From contig NZ_CP132334.1 in assembly GCF_030758415.1 (NCBI RefSeq), positions 2,492,001 through 2,556,000 of the forward strand: 64,000 nt of DNA. The letters run 5' to 3'. How positions within the stretch are numbered: the first letter of the stretch is position 1; the number at the start of each line of letters is the position of its first letter. The stretch is from Parvularcula sp. IMCC14364 (lineage in GTDB: Bacteria; Pseudomonadota; Alphaproteobacteria; Caulobacterales; Parvularculaceae). Position numbers and translations under genes: made by a program. The notes below the pieces were generated by a model, which ran no database searches, was not told where the DNA came from, and saw only the letters and a program-made list of their open reading frames with translations. Shown piece after piece: positions 56,138 to 64,000 of this stretch.

Positions 56138-56570
56138 CTGCGTGCCTCTCTTCTGCACGGCGTAATGCAAGCCTTGCCTGCTGAAGAGCCGTGCGTGTCT
56201 GGTCCCAGGCAAGACGGCTCAAGGCTTCGGAAAACGGCAGGAACGCTGCTTCTTCAGCATCATCAGATGCAACAGGCTCCCCACTGATATGGCGCGCGAC
56301 ATAATCAATCATGATGTAATGTCCGCCCTCGTCCTTTTGTGGTAAAGCCTCAAACACGTCGATCAAACCAATCACCTCGATCTCGATACCGGCCTCCTCC
56401 ATGACTTCCCGGCGTACCGCATCTTCTGCAGCCTCACCGAACTCAATCTTGCCACCTGGAATCGACCAGTGACCTTGTAACGGTGGCCTGCCACGCTTGA
56501 CCAACAGGACTTCCTGACCACGAAAAACAACGGCCCCGACGGCCGGTTTAATGGATTTATTTTGCGTCAT
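56121..56570 (-). CDS. Nudix hydrolase
   Basis: This 149-residue enzyme has the Nudix box GGKIEFGEAAEDAVRREVMEEAGIEIEV (residues ~41-68), with the key Arg-Glu-x-x-Glu-Glu. The mention of VLLVKRGRPPLQGHWSIPGGK just before it is usual for ADP-ribose or NADH pyrophosphatase-like members. Convergent with the MBL/receiver/GAF gene (2 bp apart) and divergent from ygfZ. Confidence 0.92.
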   Translation of the reverse strand: MTQNKSIKPAVGAVVFRGQEVLLVKRGRPPLQGHWSIPGGKIEFGEAAEDAVRREVMEEAGIEIEVIGLIDVFEALPQKDEGGHYIMIDYVARHISGEPVASDDAEEAAFLPFSEALSRLAWDQTRTALQQARLALRRAEERHAEKSQA

Positions 56571-56653
56571 CGTGATTTACCTGTTCCCTTTCATTGAAAA
56601 TGGTCTGCTTTTTCTATAACAGTTAGTCTCCACTTAGCTCCTTCACCTTTCTT

Positions 56654-57520
56654 ATGCCCCTGGTAAAGACCCTTTTTGACAACAGAGCCATAATATCCGT
56701 CTGCGGCACCGATCAGGTCAGCTTTCTGCAAGGCATTGTGACCCAGGATGTTGCTAACCTGACAGACGGGACATCCTGTTATGGGGCCTTGCTGACACCG
56801 CAGGGCAAGCTGATCGCCGATTTTTTTGTAATCCGGCATCAGGGCAACCTTCTGCTGGACTGTGCTGCTGGCATCGCCGAAACGCTGCTCAAAAGGCTGA
56901 AACTCTATAAATTACGCGCGCGTGTTGACGTAACGGATGCCACATTTGCCTGGCGGGTCGGGGCGATCTGGTCGCAGGACGCGCAGCCGGTTAGCCTCAC
57001 CCCTGATGGGCTGGCGAGCCACGATGATCCACGCCTCACCAGCCTTGGGCAGCGCTTGCTTGTCGCTGCGGATCAGCTTGCAGCATATGAACACGTTGAT
57101 GCATCACCCGCTGACCAGAAGGCTCATGACGCGCATTGCCTGAACCTGGGGGTGCCGTTTTTTGGAACTGGTTTTGGTGCGGAGCAAGTTTTTCCCTTGG
57201 ATATAAATTTCGATGCCCTGAACGGTATTGATTACCGAAAAGGATGTTTTGTTGGTCAGGAAGTCGCAAGCCGCATGAAGCGCAAGGGTGAAATCCGTAA
57301 GCGCACCTGGATTGTCAACACAGACGGCGCTCCACTTGAAGTGGGCCAGGCCATCAAGGCTGGCGAAAGCACTATCGGCGAAATTACAGCAGCCAGCGGC
57401 GAAAAAGGCCTTGCAATGGTGCGCCTCGACCGGCGGGCAAAAGCCTCTGGCGATGCGACCACTGAAACAAATGTACCGATAACGCTGCTGCAACCTGCCT
57501 ATCTGGGAGATGTCACATGA
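56654..57520 (+). CDS. ygfZ: YgfZ/CAF17-like folate-binding protein
   Basis: This 288-residue protein is of the YgfZ/GcvT-like family. It has SFLQGIVTQDVANL near residue 24 and the signature KGCFVGQEVASRMKRKG near residue 196 with the conserved Cys. YgfZ binds tetrahydrofolate and aids maturation or repair of some iron-sulfur enzymes. The stop codon overlaps the tag start by 4 bp. Confidence 0.93.
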   Translation: MPLVKTLFDNRAIISVCGTDQVSFLQGIVTQDVANLTDGTSCYGALLTPQGKLIADFFVIRHQGNLLLDCAAGIAETLLKRLKLYKLRARVDVTDATFAWRVGAIWSQDAQPVSLTPDGLASHDDPRLTSLGQRLLVAADQLAAYEHVDASPADQKAHDAHCLNLGVPFFGTGFGAEQVFPLDINFDALNGIDYRKGCFVGQEVASRMKRKGEIRKRTWIVNTDGAPLEVGQAIKAGESTIGEITAASGEKGLAMVRLDRRAKASGDATTETNVPITLLQPAYLGDVT

Positions 57521-58095
57521 CAAAAATACGCTGCGGCTGGGTACCCCAGGGCGATGAAAAATATTGTGCGTATCATGATGAAGAATGGGGTGTGCCGGAA
57601 TATGACAGCAAGGCCCTGTTTGAAAAACTGATCCTCGATGGTTTCCAGGCTGGTCTTTCATGGCGCACCATCCTGTACAAGCGCGAAAATTTTCGAAAGG
57701 CGTTCAGAGATTTCGATCCGCTGAAGATCGCCCGCTTCAAGGAAAAGAATATTGAACGGCTGCTTCAAAATGAAGGTATCATCCGGCATCGGGGAAAAAT
57801 TGAAGGCACCATCACCAATGCCCAGCTTTATCTGCGTATGGAGAAAGCCGGTGAGGATTTTTCCGATTATCTATGGCAGTATATGGATGGCAAACCCCTC
57901 CAGAATGTCTGGAAAGAGCTTGACGATGTACCTGCCAAAACGCCGCTGAGTGAGCGCATTTCGAAAGATTTGAAAAAGCGCGGGTTCAAGTTCTGTGGAC
58001 CAACGATTGTTTATGCCTTCATGCAGGCCGTGGGCATGGTCAACGACCATACAGTTGATTGCCACCGCCATGTGCCCGTGCGCAGATTGGGATAA
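57517..58095 (+). CDS. tag: DNA-3-methyladenine glycosylase I
   Basis: This 192-residue base-excision enzyme has the zinc ligands of the Tag family: Cys6 in IRCGWV, His20 in AYHDEEWG, and the terminal DHTVDCHRH. FQAGLSWRTILYKRENFRKAF and PTIVYAFMQAVGMVNDHT complete the signature. It removes 3-methyladenine from alkylated DNA. Overlaps ygfZ by 4 bp (ATGA). Confidence 0.96.
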   Translation: MTKIRCGWVPQGDEKYCAYHDEEWGVPEYDSKALFEKLILDGFQAGLSWRTILYKRENFRKAFRDFDPLKIARFKEKNIERLLQNEGIIRHRGKIEGTITNAQLYLRMEKAGEDFSDYLWQYMDGKPLQNVWKELDDVPAKTPLSERISKDLKKRGFKFCGPTIVYAFMQAVGMVNDHTVDCHRHVPVRRLG

Positions 58096-58103
58096 CGCGC
58101 CTC

Positions 58104-58613
58104 GTGACCGGAGTTGACCTGCACCTGCGCCCTTGCGTCGACGACGACTGGCCACAGGTCTGGTCAATGATCCAGCCCGTATTTGCAGCAGGCGAAACCT
58201 ACCCTGTCGCGCCTGACATCAACGAAGCCGATGCCCGCCATTACTGGCTGACGTCACCGCGTGTCACATATAATGCCTTCCTGCCGGACGGTACGCTCGC
58301 AGGTGGCTATTACATCAGACCGAACCAGCCAACGCTCGGCGATCATGTGTGCAACTGCGGCTATATTGTTGCTGAAACTCAAAGGGGCCATGGCATCGCA
58401 TCGCGGCTTTGCCAGCACTCACAGCAGATAGCTGTGCAGCTGGGCTTTTCGGCCATGCAATATAATCTGGTTATCGCCAGTAATGAAGCGGCCCTCCATG
58501 TCTGGCAGAAAAACGGCATGGAAATTGTGGGCACTATTGCAAAGGCCTTCCACCATAAAAGGCTGGGCCTGACTGATGCGCATATCATGTATAAATGGCT
58601 GCTTGAGACCTGA
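58104..58613 (+). CDS. GNAT-family N-acetyltransferase
   Basis: This 169-residue protein has the GNAT acetyl-CoA loop GYIVAETQRGHGIASRLCQHS around residue 87, with a later NEAALHVWQKNGM segment. GTG at 58104 gives the usual start (GVDLHLRPCVDDDW); an ATG at 58059 overlaps tag and is less likely. It lies 8 bp after tag. Substrate unknown. Confidence 0.88.
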   Translation: MTGVDLHLRPCVDDDWPQVWSMIQPVFAAGETYPVAPDINEADARHYWLTSPRVTYNAFLPDGTLAGGYYIRPNQPTLGDHVCNCGYIVAETQRGHGIASRLCQHSQQIAVQLGFSAMQYNLVIASNEAALHVWQKNGMEIVGTIAKAFHHKRLGLTDAHIMYKWLLET

Positions 58614-58689
58614 GCGGCGCTTGCCCTTGCGGCTGGAAAGGCGCAATATAACATCACATAATGATGACACGCCAACAATCCGAGGACTC

Positions 58690-59808
58690 ATGCCTGAGCT
58701 TATCCCTGCCCGCATCGTCAGTACCGGGCTTTTCACGCCCGAAAATACCATTACGAATGAAGAACTTGTCGCGTCTTTCAATGCGTGGGTAGAAAAACAC
58801 AACGCCAACCACCCCGATGACCCGAAGGACCCGTCCTCCGCCGAGTTCATCGAAAAGGCCTCCGGCATCAAATCCCGCTATGTCCTCGACAAGGAAGGTA
58901 TCCTTGATATTGATCGTATGCGGCCAAAGCTGCCAAAGCGGCATAACACCGAGCTCTCCATCATGGCAGAAATCGGCGTTCTGGCGGCTCGCCAGGCCAT
59001 GAAAAACGCTGACCTGCAAAGCAGTGATATTGATGCGGTGATCTGCGCAGCCTCCAATATGCAACGCGCCTACCCGGCCATGGCTGTGGAAGTGCAGCAG
59101 GCACTCGAAATTGATGGCTATGGCTTCGACATGAACGTTGCCTGTGCCTCCGCTGCTTTTGGCATACAGAACGCCGTCGGCCTGTTACAGACAGGGGCCC
59201 GGCGTGTACTGATGGTCAATCCGGAAATATGCTCCTCTCACCTCAATTTCCGTGACCGGGATGCGCATTTCATTTTTGGTGATGTGGCAACCGCTGTCAT
59301 CGTTGAGCGCGCAGAAGGCGACCCCACGCCTGATAGTTGGGACATTATTGATACACGGCTGAAAACACTTTTCTCCAACAATATTCGCAATAATTTCGGC
59401 TTCCTGAACCATACCAGCGACGAGCTTGATATTTCCGATCCGGATACAGACAAACTGTTCAAGCAGGAAGGCCGCAAGGTTTTCAAAGATGTTGTGCCGA
59501 TGGTTGGTGCGCTTATTTCAGAACACCTGGCCGATAATGGTGTCAGCACAGACAATCTCAAGCGGATGTGGCTGCATCAGGCCAACCTGAGCATGAACCA
59601 GTTCATCGCCCGCAAGGTTCTGGGGCGTGATGCCACTGAACTGGAAGCACCGGTTGTCCTGGATGAATATGCAAACACATCCTCCGCCGGCTCTATCATT
59701 GCGTTCCACAAACACCGTGACGGTTTTGGCGTCGGCGAGGTTGGTGTCATCTCCGGCTTTGGCGCAGGATATTCTGCCGGTTCTGTCATTGTACGGAAAG
59801 CTGCCTGA
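58690..59808 (+). CDS. 3-oxoacyl-ACP synthase III-family protein (KAS III)
   Basis: This 372-residue thiolase-fold protein has the catalytic Cys152 in VACASAAFGIQNA, His in WLHQANLSMNQF and Asn in DEYANTSSAG. It is longer than E. coli FabH (317) and has an insertion near residues 30-60 (WVEKHNANHPDDPKDPSSAEF), as in the Pseudomonas aeruginosa PA3286-type enzymes that elongate medium-chain acyl-CoA. Start at 58690 has GAGGA upstream. It may feed acyl groups into fatty acid synthesis. Confidence 0.88.
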   Translation: MPELIPARIVSTGLFTPENTITNEELVASFNAWVEKHNANHPDDPKDPSSAEFIEKASGIKSRYVLDKEGILDIDRMRPKLPKRHNTELSIMAEIGVLAARQAMKNADLQSSDIDAVICAASNMQRAYPAMAVEVQQALEIDGYGFDMNVACASAAFGIQNAVGLLQTGARRVLMVNPEICSSHLNFRDRDAHFIFGDVATAVIVERAEGDPTPDSWDIIDTRLKTLFSNNIRNNFGFLNHTSDELDISDPDTDKLFKQEGRKVFKDVVPMVGALISEHLADNGVSTDNLKRMWLHQANLSMNQFIARKVLGRDATELEAPVVLDEYANTSSAGSIIAFHKHRDGFGVGEVGVISGFGAGYSAGSVIVRKAA

Positions 59809-59815
59809 CACGCAC

Positions 59816-60439
59816 ATGGCCAAACTTGACCAGAAAAAAGGCGAGGCGCCCCGCGCCTGGCAACGCATGTTATCAGGGCGCCGTCTCAACATCCTCGACC
59901 CGTCGCCGCTGGACATCGAAATCGAGGATATCGCCCATGGTCTTGCCCGCGTGGCGCGCTGGAATGGTCAGACTCTGGGTACACTGCCTTTCAATGTTGC
60001 CCATCATTCTGTGATCGTCGAAGACATTTGCACGCAGTTGAAACCGGGCTGGCCTGTCAAATGGCGGCTGGCTGCGCTGCTGCATGATGCACCGGAATAT
60101 GTCATCGGCGATGTCATTTCCCCCTTTAAGGCAGCCCTGGGGGCCAAATACAAACAGGTCGAAATAGGCCTGGAACGTGCTGTGCATGTGCGCTTTGGCT
60201 TGCCGGCAGACCTGCCCGAGGCGATTGAGAAAACCATTAAACGGGCTGACCGGGCCTGCGCCTTCTTTGAGGCCTGCCAGATTGCCGGGTTTGAGGATGC
60301 TGAAGCGCGCAAGATATTCTCCGCCCCACGCGGCATAGCGCCTGTTGAAATCAAGGCGCTTGATACGCAGGCATCGCAAGCGCTTTACCTGGAAAGATTC
60401 GAAAAGCTTTACCGGGAACATGCCAAGGCACTGTCCTGA
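59816..60439 (+). CDS. HD-domain protein (YfbR-like)
   Basis: This 207-residue protein has an HD domain with TLPFNVAHHSVIVEDI (residues ~55-70) and LLHDAPEYVIGDVISPFK (~91-108). This is the metal-dependent phosphohydrolase pattern of 5'-deoxynucleotidase YfbR-like proteins. The C-terminal part is helical. It starts 7 bp after the KAS III gene, so they are co-translated. Substrate is unknown. Confidence 0.87.
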   Translation: MAKLDQKKGEAPRAWQRMLSGRRLNILDPSPLDIEIEDIAHGLARVARWNGQTLGTLPFNVAHHSVIVEDICTQLKPGWPVKWRLAALLHDAPEYVIGDVISPFKAALGAKYKQVEIGLERAVHVRFGLPADLPEAIEKTIKRADRACAFFEACQIAGFEDAEARKIFSAPRGIAPVEIKALDTQASQALYLERFEKLYREHAKALS

Positions 60440-60492
60440 TTGTGATATGATGCGACTGGCAAGTCAGGCCCGCGCATCCCATTATCATAGCT

Positions 60493-61047
60493 ATGATTGT
60501 TGTCTGCCCATATGATGAGATTGATGCTGCGGTTGAAAAATACCAGCCAGCCAGCGCGATCTCGATTCTGGATCAGGGTGAAGAAGCCCCGACCATGCGC
60601 GGTGTGGAGGCCGGTCAGCATCTGCGCCTGAGCCTTTCCATGGCCGTGGCAGAAATGATGATGCCGCCCTGCCCTGAGCAGGAAACGGCCAGAATAAAAA
60701 CCCTGCTGGACTTTGCACAGACCATCGATTGGAGCCGCGCCGTTCTGGTTCACTGTCGCCTTGGGCTGAGCCGCTCCCCCGCCGCTGCCTTCATTTTGCA
60801 ATGCGCGCTCGCCCCTGAAAAAGACGAACAGATGATCGCAGAAGAGTTACGTGCCTCAAGCGAGAATGTGGAACCCAGCCTGATGATGGTCGCAAAAGCG
60901 GATGAGCTTCTGGGCCGTGACGGGCGCATGATCAACGCTATCGACCATATTGGCATGGGCAACGAGTGCCTTGCGGGCCACACCTTTTCCGTCCCGTTTC
61001 TGCCTGAAACTTTGGACATCGCAGGAGCAAATACAACGCAAGTATAA
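60493..61047 (+). CDS. Tyrosine-phosphatase-like protein
   Basis: This 184-residue protein has the Cys-x5-Arg signature HCRLGLSRSPAAAFI (Cys near residue 89) within a short phosphatase fold. The upstream half (VVCPYDEIDAAVEKYQPASAISILDQGEE) looks like the fold's N-terminal beta sheet. Substrate is unknown. It is the last gene of the compact run from ygfZ; it starts 53 bp after the HD gene. Confidence 0.87.
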   Translation: MIVVCPYDEIDAAVEKYQPASAISILDQGEEAPTMRGVEAGQHLRLSLSMAVAEMMMPPCPEQETARIKTLLDFAQTIDWSRAVLVHCRLGLSRSPAAAFILQCALAPEKDEQMIAEELRASSENVEPSLMMVAKADELLGRDGRMINAIDHIGMGNECLAGHTFSVPFLPETLDIAGANTTQV

Positions 61048-61225
61048 TTTTCCGAAATGATAACGAAAATAACCAAGTTGCCCGGCACAACCCGGAGGGG
61101 CGCCAATCTTTGACATTTCCCGCCCTGCTAGAATTTATCCGTTAACTGCTTTTCTCAAGATCATAGACGTAGCCGGTTGTTTATGATTAGTTAAAGCGTC
61201 TTGGGGACAATTTTTGGGGTATGTC

Positions 61226-64000
61226 ATGGAGTATGGGGTCTCCGCACTATTAGGTGCACTGTGTTTATCCGCACGCTTCACAGTAGCAAAGTGCAGCTCT
61301 GCTATCATCTTGATGCTTTGGCTTCTTGCCACATTCGCGTCGCAGGCCACCGCGCAGAGCATCACCAGCCCCTCAAACGGGTGTACGGAAGCTAATCTCG
61401 GCACTTTTGATTTTGACCCCTTATACACAGATAGCCCTAATGATCAGTTGCAGGAGCTTTCTTTTAGTGACGAGTTTGCGGCTGACGAAACGCTACAATT
61501 CGTCATTGATGCAACCGGGCCCAACCCTGACACCCGAGAAGACACCATCGATGCTAAAGTTTTAGACGATACCATCGGAGTAGAAGCCGTTACGTTTCCT
61601 CCTGAAGTTATTGATGCCGTGGAAACCCGCAACTATGCAATTCCAGGCGATAGCAACCGCTCTTTCACCTTATCACTTCTACAGAATAGTGATTTTTCTG
61701 AGGGTAAGATTCAAGTCTCCTGTGTTCCTGCTGCACAAGGGAGCATTACGATTGTCAAAAACACAAATGGAGCAGATGGAACTTTCAGTTTCAGCGGTTC
61801 CGAACAGTCGAATGCCGTAACGATTAACGATTTCGACATTACGACTTCCGGCAACACGGGGTCATCATTGATTACACCGGTGACTGGGGGAACATACACT
61901 TTCACTGAGGCTGAAAACCCGAATTACAGCCTGGATGAAATTAGATGCAACACAACCTTTACACCTGATCTGGCAAATCGCAGCGTCACTTTCTTTCTGG
62001 ACTCAGGTCAGGATGCAACGTGCACTTTCACAAATTCCGAGCTGACTGGCTCTATCACCATCACCAAGGCTTCCGACTTTGCCGGTGACTTTGACTTCAC
62101 CAGTGACATTCCAGGTCTTGATGCATTCACGCTATCCCCGGATGCTGGCTCTACCGCTTCCACAGCCCAGATAACCGACCTGGCGGCAGAAGCCTATACG
62201 GTAACAGAGCTTACCAACATGGATTTCAACATTACCGATATCAGCTGCACCAACGGGGACACCGGCGATACGTCAACTGGTTCTCTAGAGATCAACCTCG
62301 ATCCTGGAACGGACGTTGAATGTACCTTCATTAATGCGCAGAAAACCGGCTCGATTAGTATCATGAAAACATCTGATGCCGATGGGACATTCAACTTCGC
62401 CGGCGGTCTCGGAGTTTTTTCAGTTGATGTTACCGGTGGCACAGGCGAGAGAGAATTCTTGGACCTGGCAGCATCGTCCTATACAATCATTGAACTACCA
62501 GACAGTGATTTTACGCTGGAAGATATCACTTGCACAGGTGATATAGATAATGGTTCTGATGTTGACGTTCCCAATCGTACTATAACAATTGATCTCGATC
62601 CGGGTGAATCGATTGTCTGTACATTCGAAAACCTGCAAAGCCGCGGTTCAATTACGATTGTAAAAAATACAGATGTAGATGGAACGTTCAGCTTCACAGG
62701 CACCGACCCTATTGGCAGTTTTGACCTTACTACAAGCGGCGGCACTAACGCTCGAATAATCCCTGACCTTGCCGCAGGCACTTATACGATAACCGAACGT
62801 GGCAATCCCGAATTCGACCTGGCCAGCATTTCCTGCAATGACAGTACTACCGGTAATACGGATACGGGTGCAGTTACTGTCTCCTTGTCACCTGCACAGA
62901 ACCTGACTTGTACCTTCAACAACACACAGAAAACCGGTTCCATTACCATAACAAAAGCTTCGGACGTTGCCAGTGACTTCAGCTTTACCAGCGATATTCC
63001 AACCCTTGAGTCGTTCATATTATCCCCGGCAGCTGGTACGACCGACTCTACTTCACCTGTATCTGGTCTTGCCGCGGGGACATACACAGTAACAGAATTA
63101 CCGAATGTGGATTTCACCATTACAGATATCAGCTGTGACAACGGTGACACAGGCAGCCTCTCTACAGGCGTTCTTGAAATTAACCTCACTGCAGGTGCTG
63201 ATGTTGAATGTACCTTCAATAATGCGCAATTGCGCAGTTCACTCACTATTACGAAAGTTTCTGACGTGGAAGGAACCTTCGGCTTTACCGGTGACTTCGG
63301 CAGCTTCAACCTGATGCCAAGAGCATCACAACCAGCCTCAATATCTTTTACTGATCAGACCGCGGGGACGTTTACTGTTAGCGAAACACTGAATACTGAC
63401 TTCGACATTACAGATATCTCCTGTGACAATGGTGACAGCGGCGACACCACAACAGGGATCCTGTCAGTCACCTTAGCACCAGGTTCTAATGTCATCTGTA
63501 CCTTTACGAACCAGCAGCGACCAGGGTCGATCACAATCATAAAGCAGATCGATAATGATGAATCTGTTTTCAGTTTCTCATCGAACAATCTCGGCTTGTT
63601 CTCTATTCAGACCGTCAATCAAACCGGAAGCGAAGCTTTCTCTGACCTGGCGGCAGACACATACATTGTGACACAGGCGGTGAATGAGGATTATGGCCTG
63701 GTCAGAATAAATTGTGTGGGTGACGCAGATCAAGGAAGCAGCACAAGCCTCGATAATCGCCGGGCGACTATTGACCTTGATCCGAACGAGGAAATAATCT
63801 GTACCTTCATCAGTGAAGACCTGGTTGATGAAGATCGTGTGCGGCATATGAGTATGAAGGCCACAAAAGGGTTCGCTTATCGTCGCGCCCGTAACATGCT
63901 GAACGCAGAACCGGATAGGACAAACTTCTATCGCCGTAACCCTGAAGTTCTCTGGGAAAACAATGACAGCGTTTCTACAAAAAACAGCAAGCCTGTTCGT
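61226..64000 (+). CDS. Large secreted repeat protein (SpaA/prealbumin-like repeats), 3' end outside window
   Basis: The frame is open from ATG at 61226 to the right edge (925 codons, no stop). A long signal-peptide-like start (ends FASQATAQ near residue 47; an internal ATG at 61313 would give a shorter one) is followed by an unmatched domain to residue ~170. Then come seven tandem units of 96-103 residues, each with GSITI.K at the start, a DLAAGTYTVTE-type centre, DIxC and a final CTFxN. These resemble prealbumin-like/SpaA-type domains of surface proteins. Each unit has two Cys. After them a basic linker (residues ~870-925) leads toward a possible autotransporter barrel, which is not in view. 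It is probably an adhesin or surface protein. Confidence 0.85.
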   Translation, partial: MEYGVSALLGALCLSARFTVAKCSSAIILMLWLLATFASQATAQSITSPSNGCTEANLGTFDFDPLYTDSPNDQLQELSFSDEFAADETLQFVIDATGPNPDTREDTIDAKVLDDTIGVEAVTFPPEVIDAVETRNYAIPGDSNRSFTLSLLQNSDFSEGKIQVSCVPAAQGSITIVKNTNGADGTFSFSGSEQSNAVTINDFDITTSGNTGSSLITPVTGGTYTFTEAENPNYSLDEIRCNTTFTPDLANRSVTFFLDSGQDATCTFTNSELTGSITITKASDFAGDFDFTSDIPGLDAFTLSPDAGSTASTAQITDLAAEAYTVTELTNMDFNITDISCTNGDTGDTSTGSLEINLDPGTDVECTFINAQKTGSISIMKTSDADGTFNFAGGLGVFSVDVTGGTGEREFLDLAASSYTIIELPDSDFTLEDITCTGDIDNGSDVDVPNRTITIDLDPGESIVCTFENLQSRGSITIVKNTDVDGTFSFTGTDPIGSFDLTTSGGTNARIIPDLAAGTYTITERGNPEFDLASISCNDSTTGNTDTGAVTVSLSPAQNLTCTFNNTQKTGSITITKASDVASDFSFTSDIPTLESFILSPAAGTTDSTSPVSGLAAGTYTVTELPNVDFTITDISCDNGDTGSLSTGVLEINLTAGADVECTFNNAQLRSSLTITKVSDVEGTFGFTGDFGSFNLMPRASQPASISFTDQTAGTFTVSETLNTDFDITDISCDNGDSGDTTTGILSVTLAPGSNVICTFTNQQRPGSITIIKQIDNDESVFSFSSNNLGLFSIQTVNQTGSEAFSDLAADTYIVTQAVNEDYGLVRINCVGDADQGSSTSLDNRRATIDLDPNEEIICTFISEDLVDEDRVRHMSMKATKGFAYRRARNMLNAEPDRTNFYRRNPEVLWENNDSVSTKNSKPVR
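61739..63835 (+). repeat. Seven tandem ~290-300 bp protein-coding repeats
   Basis: Units start at about 61739, 62048, 62348, 62645, 62936, 63236 and 63524, giving 309, 300, 297, 291, 300 and 288 bp intervals. The protein units share GSITI, AG-TYT-TE and CTF motifs but the DNA has diverged, so the array is old rather than freshly amplified. Confidence 0.85.

Noticed and set aside
61110-61138. TTGACA/TAGAAT as the promoter of the repeat-protein gene
   Set aside because: The 13-bp spacer is too short; a 17-bp spacing gives ATTTAT, a poor match. Kept only as a possibility.
61711-63847. Several minus-strand frames in the repeat gene
   Set aside because: They recur at the repeat period and mirror the plus-strand repeats; the plus frame has the signal peptide and the domain pattern.

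Overview
This window reads as part of the chromosome of an aerobic, probably marine, alphaproteobacterium. The evidence is a DUF2336 protein, a PAS sensor kinase, ETF and 3-hydroxyacyl-CoA dehydrogenase genes, an FNR-type regulator with an intact cysteine set, a Vibrio-like TtpC/TonB2-style energy module and a multi-gene Mrp-type cation/proton antiporter. The Hyphomonadaceae/Maricaulales or Kordiimonadales are reasonable guesses, but no rRNA or other phylogenetic marker is present to settle it. I see no phage, insertion sequence, CRISPR array or replication origin. The genes are dense, and many neighbours overlap by 4 bp (ATGA).

Layout. 1-2880: the 3' half of an RND efflux pump and its TolC-like outer-membrane partner. 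2963-7175: an Old Yellow Enzyme, an orphan PAS histidine kinase, an unknown secreted protein and SufE. 7243-11315: an FtsX-type ABC exporter (ybbA/ybbP type) divergent from a TesA-like lipoprotein esterase, an arrangement also found in Escherichia coli. 11317-13495: a stand-alone DnaA domain-IV-like protein, an FNR-type regulator and ompW, with an FNR-box-like palindrome between the last two. 13600-21904: a ten-gene Mrp/Mbh-like antiporter operon on the minus strand. 22218-23857: DUF2336 protein and a small lipoprotein. 23944-29797: a TonB energy module (DUF3450, long ExbB/TtpC, ExbB, two ExbD, TonB, TPR protein). 30149-30223: tRNA-Gln. 30352-36124: assorted metabolic and envelope genes, including an unknown gene behind a strong Fur-box match and a YbdG-type mechanosensitive channel. 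36395-42701: wax ester synthase, sulfotransferase, 3-hydroxybutyryl-CoA dehydrogenase, PilZ, DUF885 peptidase-like lipoprotein and a VOC protein. 42798-49080: NfeD/SPFH pair, a large secreted protein, cobalamin adenosyltransferase and etfBA. 49270-56570: methyltransferase, dihydroorotase, inactive-looking rhodanese, serine hydrolase, glyoxalase I, a metallo-beta-lactamase/receiver/GAF fusion and a Nudix hydrolase. 56654-61047: a tight run of ygfZ, tag, GNAT, KAS III, HD-domain and tyrosine-phosphatase-like genes. 61226-64000: the start of a very large secreted repeat protein that continues beyond the window.

The most unusual content is the antiporter operon. It lacks a full-length MrpA and instead has a separate fused MbhD/MbhE-like subunit, three NuoL/M/N-type channel subunits, an unrecognised two-helix membrane protein between two of them, and an MrpC subunit carrying about 150 extra hydrophilic, histidine/aspartate/glycine-rich residues in a loop predicted to face the periplasm. 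Other points worth a second look are the Fur-box gene at 33859, the FNR/ompW pair, the metallo-beta-lactamase/receiver/GAF fusion and the seven-repeat secreted protein at the right edge.
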